Shown: in pieces, positions 1 through 6,829 of the stretch
Layout of the letters: each line of letters opens with the position of its first letter
Numbering within the stretch: position 1 is the first letter of the stretch
Assembly: GCA_021159105.1 (NCBI GenBank)
Contig: JAGGSM010000095.1
Span: 1 to 15,988, forward strand
Origin: Candidatus Bipolaricaulota bacterium
GTDB taxonomy: Bacteria; Bipolaricaulota; Bipolaricaulia; UBA7950; UBA9294
Length of the DNA stretch: 15,988 nucleotides
Direction of reading: 5' to 3'
Made by a program: the position numbers and the translations under genes
The notes under the pieces: model-generated
Databases searched by the model: none
What the model was told of the DNA's origin: nothing
The model's input: the letters and a program-made list of their open reading frames with translations, nothing else

Positions 1-145
1 GTTGACACTTCTTCGATATCTCAGGCACGTAGGACGCCCAGCTGAGCGTATTCATCATGATGCCGCTCAAGAATAGTACCGGCTCACCCTCTCCATGCAC
101 CTCATAGTACAGATGCGCTCCATCCGGTGTATCCAACAATGGCAT
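1..145 (-). CDS. alpha/beta hydrolase, N-terminal part (cut by window edge)
   Basis: This is the first 48 codons of a gene that continues past the left edge. It starts at ATG 145-143 behind a strong SD (GGAGGAAT), 5 nt after the stop of the enoyl-CoA hydratase gene, so it is the ninth visible gene of the operon. The visible protein begins MPLLDTPDGAHLYYEVHG and continues with GEGEPVLFLSG. This is the first beta strands and the oxyanion-hole loop region of alpha/beta hydrolases. It closely resembles the same part of the operon's other hydrolase at 2506-3300 (NYEVHGEGEPLLLIQG), so the two are probably paralogues. The nucleophile elbow and catalytic His lie outside the window, so activity and substrate cannot be judged. 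A thioesterase, lactonase or C-C hydrolase acting on a pathway intermediate is inference. Confidence 0.8.
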   Translation of the reverse strand, partial: MPLLDTPDGAHLYYEVHGEGEPVLFLSGIMMNTLSWASYVPEISKKCQ

Positions 146-150
146 GTTGT

Positions 151-960
151 CTATTCCTCCTGGTTGGTTCCACTTTTTGATGTTGTCTTTAGCTCTCCGG
201 TTGCCAGTTGATCTCGCATCAAGTTAGGGAAGAAATCGTGCGAGAAACACGTCGAAAACTGATGTTGCTCAACCACCAGGCCGCGGTCGAGAGGTAAGTG
301 CATTGATGCATAGACGGACTGTTTCGCCGCGGAGAGCGCGTATTGAGGTTGTCGGAGAATCTTCTTCAGTGTCTCCTCACAGCGAGTACGTAGCTCGGCG
401 CGACACGCCAACCGGTGAATCAGCCCAATGTGCAGCGCTTCCTCTGCTGGGAAGAGATGCCCGGTGAGGATCATCTCCATCGCTCTGCCCATTCCGACCA
501 ATCGTGGGAGCCTCTGCGTTCCTCCACCACCTGGAATGAGGCCTACCTTGACCTCAGGAAGACCAATCCGGGCGTTCTCGCTTGCCAGGCGCAGGTCGCA
601 GGCAAGGGCAAACTCAAACCCACCTCCAAAGCACAGGCCATTTATCGCCGCCACCAGAATCAAGGGGCTCTCCTGCATCCTGTTGAACAGGCCCTGAATT
701 CGTGACGAGAAGGCCTTCGCCTCTTCGGGAGACAGATTCATCATCTCCACTCCGTCTGCACCGCCGATGAAATAAGAATCCCCCGCACCGGTGTAGACAA
801 CGGCCCGCACACTGTCTCTCCGCTCGATGTCTTCCAGATGTTGAACAAGCTCTGCAATAAGCTCTGAGTTGAGTGAGTTACGATCCCCCTGCCGGTCGAT
901 CGTCACCCAACAGATCTCCCCCGCCTGTTCGCTCTTCAGATGTGGGTATTCTCCGTGCAT
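151..960 (-). CDS. enoyl-CoA hydratase/isomerase (crotonase family)
   Basis: A full-length crotonase-fold protein of 269 aa, the usual size. The family catalyses hydration of trans-2-enoyl-CoA or related CoA-ester chemistry in the cytoplasm. Visible signatures are the oxyanion-hole loop GGADGVEM (about 67-74), the CFGGGFEFALACD segment (about 110-122), and LPEVKVGLIPGGGGTQRL (about 134-151). Both glutamates used by true hydratases are present: Glu116 (in FEF) and Glu136 (in LPE), aligned with Glu144 and Glu164 of rat mitochondrial hydratase. A real hydratase is therefore more likely than an isomerase or dehalogenase homologue. ATG 960 is chosen; GTG 963 immediately before it is also possible, with AGAGG 9 or 6 nt upstream respectively. 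It lies 16 nt after the SDR gene stop and 5 nt before the next hydrolase, within the operon. Substrate unknown. Confidence 0.92.
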   Translation of the reverse strand: MHGEYPHLKSEQAGEICWVTIDRQGDRNSLNSELIAELVQHLEDIERRDSVRAVVYTGAGDSYFIGGADGVEMMNLSPEEAKAFSSRIQGLFNRMQESPLILVAAINGLCFGGGFEFALACDLRLASENARIGLPEVKVGLIPGGGGTQRLPRLVGMGRAMEMILTGHLFPAEEALHIGLIHRLACRAELRTRCEETLKKILRQPQYALSAAKQSVYASMHLPLDRGLVVEQHQFSTCFSHDFFPNLMRDQLATGELKTTSKSGTNQEE

Positions 961-976
961 CACTGCCTACCTCTCT

Positions 977-1723
977 TCATATGACGAGTCCTCCATTTGG
1001 GCTGAAGACTTGTCCGGTAAAGAAATCCGCCGCATCACTTACGAGAAATGCGACCAGGCCAGCAACTTCATCAACCTCGCCAAACCTCTTCAGTGGAGTC
1101 CGCTTCAGTATGGCCTCCCTGAATGTTGGATCAATCTCATCGAGCATCGGTGTCTCGATGTACCCGGGAGCTATCGCGTTCACCCTGATGTTGTAGCGCG
1201 CCACTTCCTTAGCGAGAGTCTTTGTCAGTTGAATAACGGCAGCTTTGCTCGCACTGTAGTGCAGCGCGCCCGGCGTCGGAGAGAGGCCAGCGACCGAGCT
1301 GAAGTTGACGATCCTGCCGGATCTAGATTCCTTCATCCAGCGCACAGCCTCGCGGCAACAGTAGAATGTGCCATCAAGATTCACCGACATGACATGTTTC
1401 CACTGCTCATCGCTCATCTCTTCTATGAACGCGGTCTCGCCGAGTATTCCAGCGGCGTTCACCATCGCGTCAAGGCGTTCGGTCGATTTCTTCACCTGGG
1501 AGAAGAGATCCCGAACATCAGTGCTACTCGAGGCATCCACGCGCAGCGCCACGGCATTGCCCCCTGAAGCAGTGATCTCTTGTGCCACAGACTGTGCTCT
1601 GTCCATGTTGATGTCGGCGACAAAGATCTCCAGGCCGTGACGAGCTAGATCACGCGAGATAGCTGCTCCCATCCCAGATCCGCCACCAACAACAAGAACC
1701 GTGTTGCATGCCTCAGTTCTCAT
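977..1723 (-). CDS. short-chain dehydrogenase/reductase (NAD-type by sequence)
   Basis: A classical SDR of 248 aa, likely to interconvert a 3-hydroxyacyl-CoA (or other hydroxy intermediate) and its ketone. Motifs in order are the Rossmann glycine motif VGGGSGMG (12-19), NAAG in place of the usual NNAG (89-92), Asn115, and the triad Ser143-Tyr156-Lys160 (YSASK). The C-terminus GQVFSPNGGLVI is typical of FabG-like SDRs. Asp37 at the end of the second beta strand (FVADI) usually selects NAD(H) over NADP(H), which favours an oxidative role. The first position of the glycine motif is Val rather than Thr. A good SD (AAAGGAG, 4 nt before ATG) sets the start. It follows the SDR at 1747-2499 by 23 nt. 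It is quite diverged from that SDR, so they are not a recent duplication. The precise substrate cannot be assigned. Confidence 0.9.
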   Translation of the reverse strand: MRTEACNTVLVVGGGSGMGAAISRDLARHGLEIFVADINMDRAQSVAQEITASGGNAVALRVDASSSTDVRDLFSQVKKSTERLDAMVNAAGILGETAFIEEMSDEQWKHVMSVNLDGTFYCCREAVRWMKESRSGRIVNFSSVAGLSPTPGALHYSASKAAVIQLTKTLAKEVARYNIRVNAIAPGYIETPMLDEIDPTFREAILKRTPLKRFGEVDEVAGLVAFLVSDAADFFTGQVFSPNGGLVI

Positions 1724-1746
1724 CCAACTCCTTTGTTGCAGCGCAG

Positions 1747-2499
1747 CTAGACATCTCGAAATCTCTCATATGCCCTCTCTGACTTCTCCGTAGGGAGGAT
1801 CACCAATCGGTCGGAGAAGATCCCTCTCATGACCCCTTCGACCACCTGGTCCACCGTGTCCATTCGGCCCTTGACTTTCTCGAGCAGCCCTTCCATTTCT
1901 CTTGCGCCAAAGCTCGCCTGATAGAATCCCGTATCAACAAGCTGCGGGCAGACGACCTTGGCATCGATCCCCGTTCCATGCAGGTCCCTTTGCAGCCCGC
2001 GGGTGAAGCCAACCACCGCATGTTTTGAGGCCACGTACGCAGTCACCTTATCGGAGTGAGCGATGAGCCCGCCGATCGATCCGATGTTCAAGATGAGCCC
2101 TGATCCCTGCTCTCTCATCACCGAAAGGACAAGCTTGGTGAGGAGGAAAACGGCAAAGACGTTCACTTCGAAGAGACGCCGAAGGTCGCTCTCCTTTGTC
2201 GCTTCTGTATCGCCATACAACCCGATTCCGGCGTTATTGACAAGGATATCGACCCGCCCGAAGCGTTCCACTGCCTCATCGACCAATCTCTGACGTTCAT
2301 CAGCTGAAGTAACATCGCACTTGACGGCCAAAGTATCGCCGTGGCAAGCACGAGCCGCTTTCTCGAGCTTTTCAATCCGCCTGGCAGCGAGGACAACCAA
2401 GGCTCCCTCGTTGGAGAACGCCCGAGCAAGCGCCGCTCCAATTCCAGAGCTGGCTCCGGTGATGATTGTGACCTTGCCGTTAAGGGAATCGATTCCCAT
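1747..2499 (-). CDS. short-chain dehydrogenase/reductase (NADP-type by sequence)
   Basis: A classical SDR of 250 aa. Visible are TGASSGIG (14-21), NNAG (88-91), Asn113, Ser141, and Tyr155-x3-Lys159 (YVASK), so the catalytic set is complete. Unlike the other two SDRs of this operon it carries Arg40-Arg41 (VLAARR) after the second beta strand, the usual signature for NADP(H). The family pattern is that of the SDR branch with a TGASSGIG motif and a PQLVDTGF-type segment in place of the FabG PGxxxTxM segment. It may therefore reduce a different intermediate or run in the opposite redox direction from its neighbours. SD AAGGA lies 4 nt before the ATG, just after the stop of the alpha/beta hydrolase gene (gap 6 nt), suggesting translational coupling. 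Substrate unknown. Confidence 0.9.
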   Translation of the reverse strand: MGIDSLNGKVTIITGASSGIGAALARAFSNEGALVVLAARRIEKLEKAARACHGDTLAVKCDVTSADERQRLVDEAVERFGRVDILVNNAGIGLYGDTEATKESDLRRLFEVNVFAVFLLTKLVLSVMREQGSGLILNIGSIGGLIAHSDKVTAYVASKHAVVGFTRGLQRDLHGTGIDAKVVCPQLVDTGFYQASFGAREMEGLLEKVKGRMDTVDQVVEGVMRGIFSDRLVILPTEKSERAYERFRDV

Positions 2500-2505
2500 G
2501 TTTCC

Positions 2506-3300
2506 TTAATCCTCCAAGAAATCTGTAACCAACTTGTTTATCAGTTCAGGCTGCTCGATGAAAGACAGGTGCCCGGCACCATCGATGGGCACGAACCCGG
2601 CTTCAGGGATCGCGCTTGCCAGCTTCTCTGAGAGCCACATAGGAACTACTCTGTCTTCCGTCCCTGCGATCACCAGAGTTGGCGCGTCGATCTGACTCAC
2701 CCTTCTGGATGCGTCGAAGGCCGCGGCCCCTTGAAATTGGTGCTGGAACGCATACGCTGGCTGCGGGTTAGCCATTCTTATCGCTACCATCCTATCGATC
2801 ATGTCTGGATTGCTCGTGTAGAATGCTTCAGAGGTGAGGTACTTGGCTGCTTTCCTATAGATCTCTTCCAGTGAAAGCCCAGTCACATCGAACAGCTCTG
2901 CCCACAGATCTCTGGTTGCCTCTAGGTACTCTGGACCACCGTAGTGAGTCGACATCAAGATGAGCCTTCTTACGCGTTCGGGGTGAGAAATAGCTAGTTC
3001 TTGGGCTATGTAGCCACCTCTTGATACTCCAAGGACATGAGAGCGCTCGATCCGCAGGTGATCCAGCAGTGCGACGGCATCAAGGGCATCGCCGGCGATC
3101 GAGTACGTTTCGTTCGGCTTGTCGGATTTTCCGATCCCTCGATTGTTGTAGATGATCGTTTGGAAATGCTTGGAGAACTCCGGGACCTGAAGGAACCAAA
3201 ACTCTGAAGAGTGCCCCAACCCCTGGATCAGAAGGAGCGGTTCTCCTTCGCCATGGACCTCATAATTGATGTCGATTCCGTTGATTCTCGCCTTGGACAT
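2506..3300 (-). CDS. alpha/beta hydrolase
   Basis: A complete alpha/beta-hydrolase-fold protein of 264 aa. The oxyanion-hole segment is QGLGHS (26-31), the nucleophile elbow is GVSRGG with Ser93, the acid is probably Asp216 (GTEDRVVP), and the base is His244 (GAGHLSF). The triad is therefore complete and in the canonical order. The general look is that of 3-oxoadipate enol-lactone hydrolase and related esterase or C-C hydrolases of degradative pathways, but this branch is functionally mixed. No signal peptide is present, so it is cytoplasmic. It sits 7 nt after the FabG-like SDR gene, with SD GGGGGAAG just before the ATG. In this operon it could release CoA, open a lactone, or cleave a beta-diketone; this is inference. 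Its paralogue begins at 145 on the same strand. Confidence 0.9.
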   Translation of the reverse strand: MSKARINGIDINYEVHGEGEPLLLIQGLGHSSEFWFLQVPEFSKHFQTIIYNNRGIGKSDKPNETYSIAGDALDAVALLDHLRIERSHVLGVSRGGYIAQELAISHPERVRRLILMSTHYGGPEYLEATRDLWAELFDVTGLSLEEIYRKAAKYLTSEAFYTSNPDMIDRMVAIRMANPQPAYAFQHQFQGAAAFDASRRVSQIDAPTLVIAGTEDRVVPMWLSEKLASAIPEAGFVPIDGAGHLSFIEQPELINKLVTDFLED

Positions 3301-3307
3301 CTTCCCC

Positions 3308-4045
3308 CTAAGGTATCAAGCCACCGTCCACACTCAGGACTGTTCCGTGTACATAGTCTGACTCATCGGATGCAAGGAACAGATAGGCGTTGGCGATATC
3401 TCGCGGCTTCCCGAGTCGTCCGAGGGGAGTCTTATCGCGCATCCCTTGCAATACCTTCTCTGGGACTCCATCCATCATCTCGGTCTGGGTGTATCCGGGG
3501 GCAACCGCGTTCACGTTGATCCCCTTCCTGCCGAGCTCTCTTGCCCAAACCTTTGTCATCCCTATGATTCCCGCCTTCGTTGCCACGTAGTTCGTCTGTC
3601 CGAAGTTGCCGTACAGGCCGACGACGGACGCTACGTTAATGATCTTTCCACTCCCTTGCTCGATCATCACTGGAGCGACCGCCTGGGCAGCGTTGAACGC
3701 TCCCTTCAGGTTGACTTTGATCACAAGATCGAAGTCTTCCTCGGTCATCTTGACGAGCCGCGCATCACGCACTATCCCCGCATTGTTGATGAGAATGTCG
3801 ATCCGAGCGAACGCATCGACTGCGGACTTTGCCATCTCTAGGCAGCTTCGATGATCGGTGACGTCCGTTCTGACGAAGATCGCTTCACCACCGCTGCTGA
3901 CGATCTCGTCTGCGACGTCGCTACCGCACTGTGCCACGTCACAGACAACGATCTTGGCTCCCTCAGAGGCGAACAAGAGCGCTGTTTCCCGTCCGATCCC
4001 GCGCCCACCACCGGTGATAATCGCCACCCTATCCTTCAATCGCAT
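3308..4045 (-). CDS. FabG-like 3-oxoacyl reductase / 3-hydroxyacyl-CoA dehydrogenase (SDR)
   Basis: A 245-aa SDR closest in pattern to FabG. It has TGGGRGIG (11-18), NNAG (87-90), Asn112 in VNLKGAF, Ser140, and Tyr153-x3-Lys157 in TNYVATKAG. It also has the PGYTQTEM segment, and it ends SVDGGLIP. Length and spacing match FabG. Asp36 after the second beta strand (VVCDVA) predicts NAD(H) use, whereas biosynthetic FabG normally uses NADPH. An oxidative 3-hydroxyacyl-CoA dehydrogenase role is therefore at least as likely as fatty-acid synthesis. The strong SD TAGGAGGAAG a few bases before the ATG fixes the start. It follows the ketosynthase-like gene by 18 nt and precedes the hydrolase by 7 nt. 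Confidence 0.92.
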   Translation of the reverse strand: MRLKDRVAIITGGGRGIGRETALLFASEGAKIVVCDVAQCGSDVADEIVSSGGEAIFVRTDVTDHRSCLEMAKSAVDAFARIDILINNAGIVRDARLVKMTEEDFDLVIKVNLKGAFNAAQAVAPVMIEQGSGKIINVASVVGLYGNFGQTNYVATKAGIIGMTKVWARELGRKGINVNAVAPGYTQTEMMDGVPEKVLQGMRDKTPLGRLGKPRDIANAYLFLASDESDYVHGTVLSVDGGLIP

Positions 4046-4063
4046 ACCTTCCTCCTAAGAACT

Positions 4064-5083
4064 TTATGCCCACCTGAAGAGCGCGGTGGACAGGACAAAT
4101 CCAGCCCCTGATGTGCAGAATGCTATGAGATCACCACTCTCGATCTTCCCCTGCTCCAACGCATCATACAGCGCCATGAACACCGAGGCGGATCCCGCAT
4201 ACCCAAACTTGTCCGCTACCCAGTGCGTCTTTTCCAGCGGCAGACCGAGTTCATTCAGTGTTGCATGCACCGTAGCTCTCTCCACTTGATTCATCAACAC
4301 AAGCTTCAGATCGCTCGGTTCGTACCCGACTTGCCCCAGTGTCTCCTTGAGGAGCTTCGGCCATCGGGCCAGATTGAAGTCGGCGGGCACGCGATGCGCA
4401 TGCTCATGAAAGCGCAGATAGTGCCGCTTACTCGATATCATCTCTGCGTCCGGTGGACGAGCCGTCCCAACGTATATCCCGTAGGTATCCCAGTAACTTC
4501 CCTCGGTGAGCATCTTCGATGATAGGTATCCAGCCTCACGTGACGGGGTCAGGACAACCGCGCCCGCACCATCGCTGAACAGCATCGCCAGCACTTTGGA
4601 CGCCGATTCAGAGTACGGGCTCCAATCGAGCCATCTCGTCATTCCGTACGCTCCGACCACGACCACGTTGTTGATCGACGGATCGAGGGCGATGTAGTTC
4701 GACGCTATGGCAAGCGCGATTGTCTCATCGGTGCACGCAGCATTGATGTCAAAGACACCAGCATTTACCGCCCCAAGCTTGTGCTGAATGATCGCCGAGG
4801 TGGGAGGGGTGATGTAGTCTGGAGTGTCCGTTGCTAGAATTATCAGATCGATGTCCTTTGCACTCAGCTCGGCCTGATTGATCGCTTCACGCGCAGCCGC
4901 CACTGCCATATCCGACGTCGACTCATCGGCGGCCGCACGATAGCGGACACCAATCCCTTTGTCCTGCAGGTACCCTTCGACGTCGTAGTCCATCTTCGCG
5001 GCCAGCTCGGCATTGCTGATCCTCTCGCTGGGGATGTACATCCCCACTCCAGCGATCTTAGCATGAGAGAGTTCCTTTGCCAT
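4064..5083 (-). CDS. KAS III-like (FabH family) 3-oxoacyl synthase with altered active site
   Basis: A 339-aa thiolase-superfamily protein of the FabH/KAS III type. The nucleophile Cys117 is in FDINAACTDE, corresponding to FDVAAAC of E. coli FabH, and SGAGF near the C-terminus matches the FabH GGGF loop. Aligning the C-terminal halves without gaps puts Asn265 (NQVERA) at the position of FabH His244 (HQANLR) and Tyr295 (FGYAGSAS) at Asn274 (HGNTSAAS); the 30-residue spacing is kept. The Cys-His-Asn triad is thus reduced to Cys. Ordinary decarboxylative condensation with malonyl-ACP is doubtful; an acyltransferase, a non-decarboxylative reaction or a partner-assisted reaction is possible. It follows the DUF35 gene by 3 nt, with its SD (AAGGTG) inside that gene's end. 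This recalls archaeal loci where thiolase, DUF35 and HMG-CoA synthase form one complex. Confidence 0.88.
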   Translation of the reverse strand: MAKELSHAKIAGVGMYIPSERISNAELAAKMDYDVEGYLQDKGIGVRYRAAADESTSDMAVAAAREAINQAELSAKDIDLIILATDTPDYITPPTSAIIQHKLGAVNAGVFDINAACTDETIALAIASNYIALDPSINNVVVVGAYGMTRWLDWSPYSESASKVLAMLFSDGAGAVVLTPSREAGYLSSKMLTEGSYWDTYGIYVGTARPPDAEMISSKRHYLRFHEHAHRVPADFNLARWPKLLKETLGQVGYEPSDLKLVLMNQVERATVHATLNELGLPLEKTHWVADKFGYAGSASVFMALYDALEQGKIESGDLIAFCTSGAGFVLSTALFRWA

Positions 5084-5086
5084 GGC

Positions 5087-5533
5087 CTACTCACCTTCCG
5101 GAGCAAGCACGATCGTCGCCCTGCCATTCGGGAGGACCTCCGCCTTGGGCGTGAGGGACATTCCTATCTGCAGCTCCTCCCGCGGTATCCCTGGGATCCA
5201 ACCCATCACTCGAGCGCCGTTCCCCATCTCGACGATCCCAACCGGTTTTGGAGCATACCGATACCCGGAAAACGGTGCTGTTTCACTCAGGTCAGGCGCG
5301 AAGTGCTCTGGGGGCACGAAGATGACGGTGAACGACAGGAGCTTCCCCGAGCCATGCAGTTCTATCCAGCTCATCTCATCTGAGAAGCACTTCGGACAAT
5401 CGTGTCGAGGCGGGTAGTAGATGCTCCCACACTTCTCGCACTTTGTCGCTAGGATCACGCCGCGCTCAAGGCCTTCCGCGAACTCGCTCACCTTTGTGTC
5501 CTTTACGAGCAAAGAAAAATCTCTGAATTCCAT
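5087..5533 (-). CDS. DUF35 zinc-ribbon/OB-fold protein, thiolase partner
   Basis: A 148-aa protein with an N-terminal zinc ribbon, Cys32-x2-Cys35 and Cys46-x2-Cys49 (CEKCG and CPKCF), then a beta-rich OB-fold (about 54-140, with LLSFTVIFVPP and PVGIVEMGNGARVMGWI). This is the DUF35 architecture (rubredoxin-like zinc ribbon plus acyl-CoA-associated OB fold). Family members bind thiolases. Examples are the archaeal thiolase/HMG-CoA synthase complex, where DUF35 bridges the two enzymes, BbsA of anaerobic toluene degradation, and ChsH2 with the Ltp2 aldolase of cholesterol breakdown. The start at ATG 5533 is set by a perfect SD overlapping the thiolase stop codon; an upstream start at 5590 would overlap the thiolase without an SD. 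It lies directly between the thiolase and ketosynthase genes, which supports a three-part complex. Confidence 0.9.
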   Translation of the reverse strand: MEFRDFSLLVKDTKVSEFAEGLERGVILATKCEKCGSIYYPPRHDCPKCFSDEMSWIELHGSGKLLSFTVIFVPPEHFAPDLSETAPFSGYRYAPKPVGIVEMGNGARVMGWIPGIPREELQIGMSLTPKAEVLPNGRATIVLAPEGE

Positions 5534-5538
5534 GCATA

Positions 5539-5545
5539 TCTCCTT
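5539..5545 (-). promoter_or_regulatory. ribosome binding site of the DUF35 gene
   Basis: AAGGAGA on the minus strand, 5 nt before ATG 5533 and overlapping the thiolase stop codon TAA (5546-5544). It decides the DUF35 start and suggests translational coupling, hence near equal production of the two proteins. Confidence 0.85.
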
Positions 5546-6704
5546 AGTCGACCTGGAAGACGTGAACCGCGGCATGCTGGCCATTTCCACCTACGTTGTG
5601 CGAGAGACCGATCCTAGCATTTTCAACCTGCCGCCCAGGGTCTGCCTCACCGCGCAGCTGCTTAGCAATCTCGGCAGCCATAGCAACCCCTGTCGCCCCT
5701 ATCGGATGCCCTTTGGACTTCAGACCACCGTCGACATTCACCGGGATATCGCCTCCAATGTAGGTCCTCTTCTCCTCGATCAGCTTCCCCCCTTCGCCTT
5801 TTGCGCAGAACCCAAGGTCTTCGTAAGCGGCGATCTCGGCGATGGTGAAGCAGTCATGAACAACGGCGACATCAATGTCCTTCGGTCCGATACCGGCCAT
5901 GTCGTAGGCTTGTCGCGCCGCCTCCACTGTCGCATCGAGGGTCGTGATATCCCGCCTGTCAGAGAGAGAAATCGTGTCCGTCCCCAGCCCCAAACCAGAT
6001 ATCCAAACGGGCTTCTTGCTCAGGCTCCCGGCCAGCTTATCGGAGGCGAGGACGATCGCTGCTGCCCCATCCGATATCAGGCAGCAATCGTACAACTTGA
6101 GAGGGTCGGCAACAGTGAATGAGCTCATCGCCTTGTCCAGACTGATCTCCTTTCGCATGTGCGCGTACGGGTTTAGCGCGCCGTAATGGTGGTTCTTGAC
6201 GGCAACCATGGACAGCTGCTCCTCGGTCGTCCCGTACTTTGCCATGTGCGCCCGCGCTATGAGTGCGTAGTAACCGGGGAAGGTCATGCCGAACGGATAC
6301 TCCCACATGAAGTCCCCCGCCCTTCCAAGGACATCTGTGACAGCAGCGGTCGACACCTCAGTCATCTTCTCTGCGCCAACGACTATAACGAGATCAGCCA
6401 ACCCTGAGGCAACAGTCATCCATCCGGTGCGTACCGCCATGCTCCCCGAAGCACAAGCTCCTTCAACGCGAAAGCTTGGTTTAGGATTGAATCCCAGATA
6501 GTCGACGACCTGAGCGGATGGCTGTAGCGCGTAGCTGAGCTCATCTGATGCCACGCTCACCACCATTGCCTGGACGTCATCGAGAGGAATCCCCGCGTCA
6601 TCCAAGCTCGCCTTTGCCGCCTCGAAGGAAAGCTCTCGCAGTGAAGCATCAGAACGAATACCAAAACGACTCTGCCCGATGCCAACAATCCCAACCTTGC
6701 GCAT
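5544..6704 (-). CDS. thiolase family protein (SCP2-type acetyl-CoA acyltransferase-like)
   Basis: A 386-aa thiolase of the SCP2-type/archaeal class, which makes or cleaves beta-ketoacyl-CoA esters, or acts as a retro-aldolase in some branches. Visible are the nucleophile Cys84 (VEGACASGS), VVGAEKM (108-114), HDCF with His283, and GGLKSKGHPIGATG (326-339) with His333. SHNVGGNG (368-375) stands where bacterial FadA/PhaA-type thiolases have a CxGxGQG motif with the second cysteine. Lack of that cysteine is normal for this class, which typically works with a DUF35 partner, here encoded immediately downstream. ATG 6704 is preferred over GTG 6707 because the SD GAGGAGG lies 4 nt from the ATG but only 1 nt from the GTG. 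It is the first gene of the operon. Substrate unknown. Confidence 0.93.
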   Translation of the reverse strand: MRKVGIVGIGQSRFGIRSDASLRELSFEAAKASLDDAGIPLDDVQAMVVSVASDELSYALQPSAQVVDYLGFNPKPSFRVEGACASGSMAVRTGWMTVASGLADLVIVVGAEKMTEVSTAAVTDVLGRAGDFMWEYPFGMTFPGYYALIARAHMAKYGTTEEQLSMVAVKNHHYGALNPYAHMRKEISLDKAMSSFTVADPLKLYDCCLISDGAAAIVLASDKLAGSLSKKPVWISGLGLGTDTISLSDRRDITTLDATVEAARQAYDMAGIGPKDIDVAVVHDCFTIAEIAAYEDLGFCAKGEGGKLIEEKRTYIGGDIPVNVDGGLKSKGHPIGATGVAMAAEIAKQLRGEADPGRQVENARIGLSHNVGGNGQHAAVHVFQVD

Positions 6705-6708
6705 CACG

Positions 6709-6715
6709 CCTCCTC
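6709..6715 (-). promoter_or_regulatory. ribosome binding site of the thiolase gene
   Basis: GAGGAGG on the minus strand ends 4 nt before ATG 6704 and 1 nt before GTG 6707. This spacing favours the ATG as the start. Confidence 0.8.
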
Positions 6716-6765
6716 ACAAGAAGAAAACATCAAGAGACACTGGAGTGCCTTGACCAACCCAAATA

Positions 6766-6786
6766 TGACAACTGATTCAGGTCTCA
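6766..6786 (-). promoter_or_regulatory. operator candidate of the CoA-thioester operon (21-bp palindrome)
   Basis: On the minus strand the site reads TGAGACCTGA, one central A, then TCAGTTGTCA. The left half is the exact reverse complement of the right half of the matching site at acsA (TCAGGTCTCA), and the right half here matches that ideal at 8 of 10 bases. Its first T is the last base of the -10 box, so it covers the expected start point of transcription. The six bases after it (TATTTG) are the same as after the acsA site. A repressor bound here should block transcription. The obvious candidate is the tandem TetR protein encoded just upstream; that link is inference. Confidence 0.7.
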
Positions 6787-6814
6787 CTCTAGCACAAAAT
6801 AGTCCCTTAGTCAA
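6786..6814 (-). promoter_or_regulatory. sigma-70-type promoter of the CoA-thioester operon
   Basis: On the minus strand the -35 box is TTGACT (6814-6809), followed by a 17-bp spacer and the -10 box TAGAGT (6791-6786). Transcription should begin near 6779, leaving about 75 nt of leader before the thiolase ATG. The palindromic operator candidate overlaps the last base of the -10 box and the start point. It lies between the tetR-like gene and the operon, so the operon need not depend on read-through from the regulator gene. Confidence 0.75.
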
Positions 6815-6829
6815 TACCCTCCAGTTCAC

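Noticed and set aside
5534..5590. Longer DUF35 start at 5590
   Set aside because: It would overlap the thiolase end and lacks an SD, whereas ATG 5533 has a perfect SD.
1..6704. OleABCD-type head-to-head hydrocarbon cluster (ketosynthase-fold, alpha/beta hydrolase, SDR)
   Set aside because: No OleC-type AMP ligase is present, and the ketosynthase-like protein lacks the His and Asn retained by OleA.
151..6704. A standard benzylsuccinate (bbs) operon of anaerobic toluene breakdown
   Set aside because: Thiolase/DUF35, SDRs and a hydratase fit, but no CoA-transferase or acyl-CoA dehydrogenase is visible, and bbs clusters lack the KAS III-like gene and the two hydrolases.
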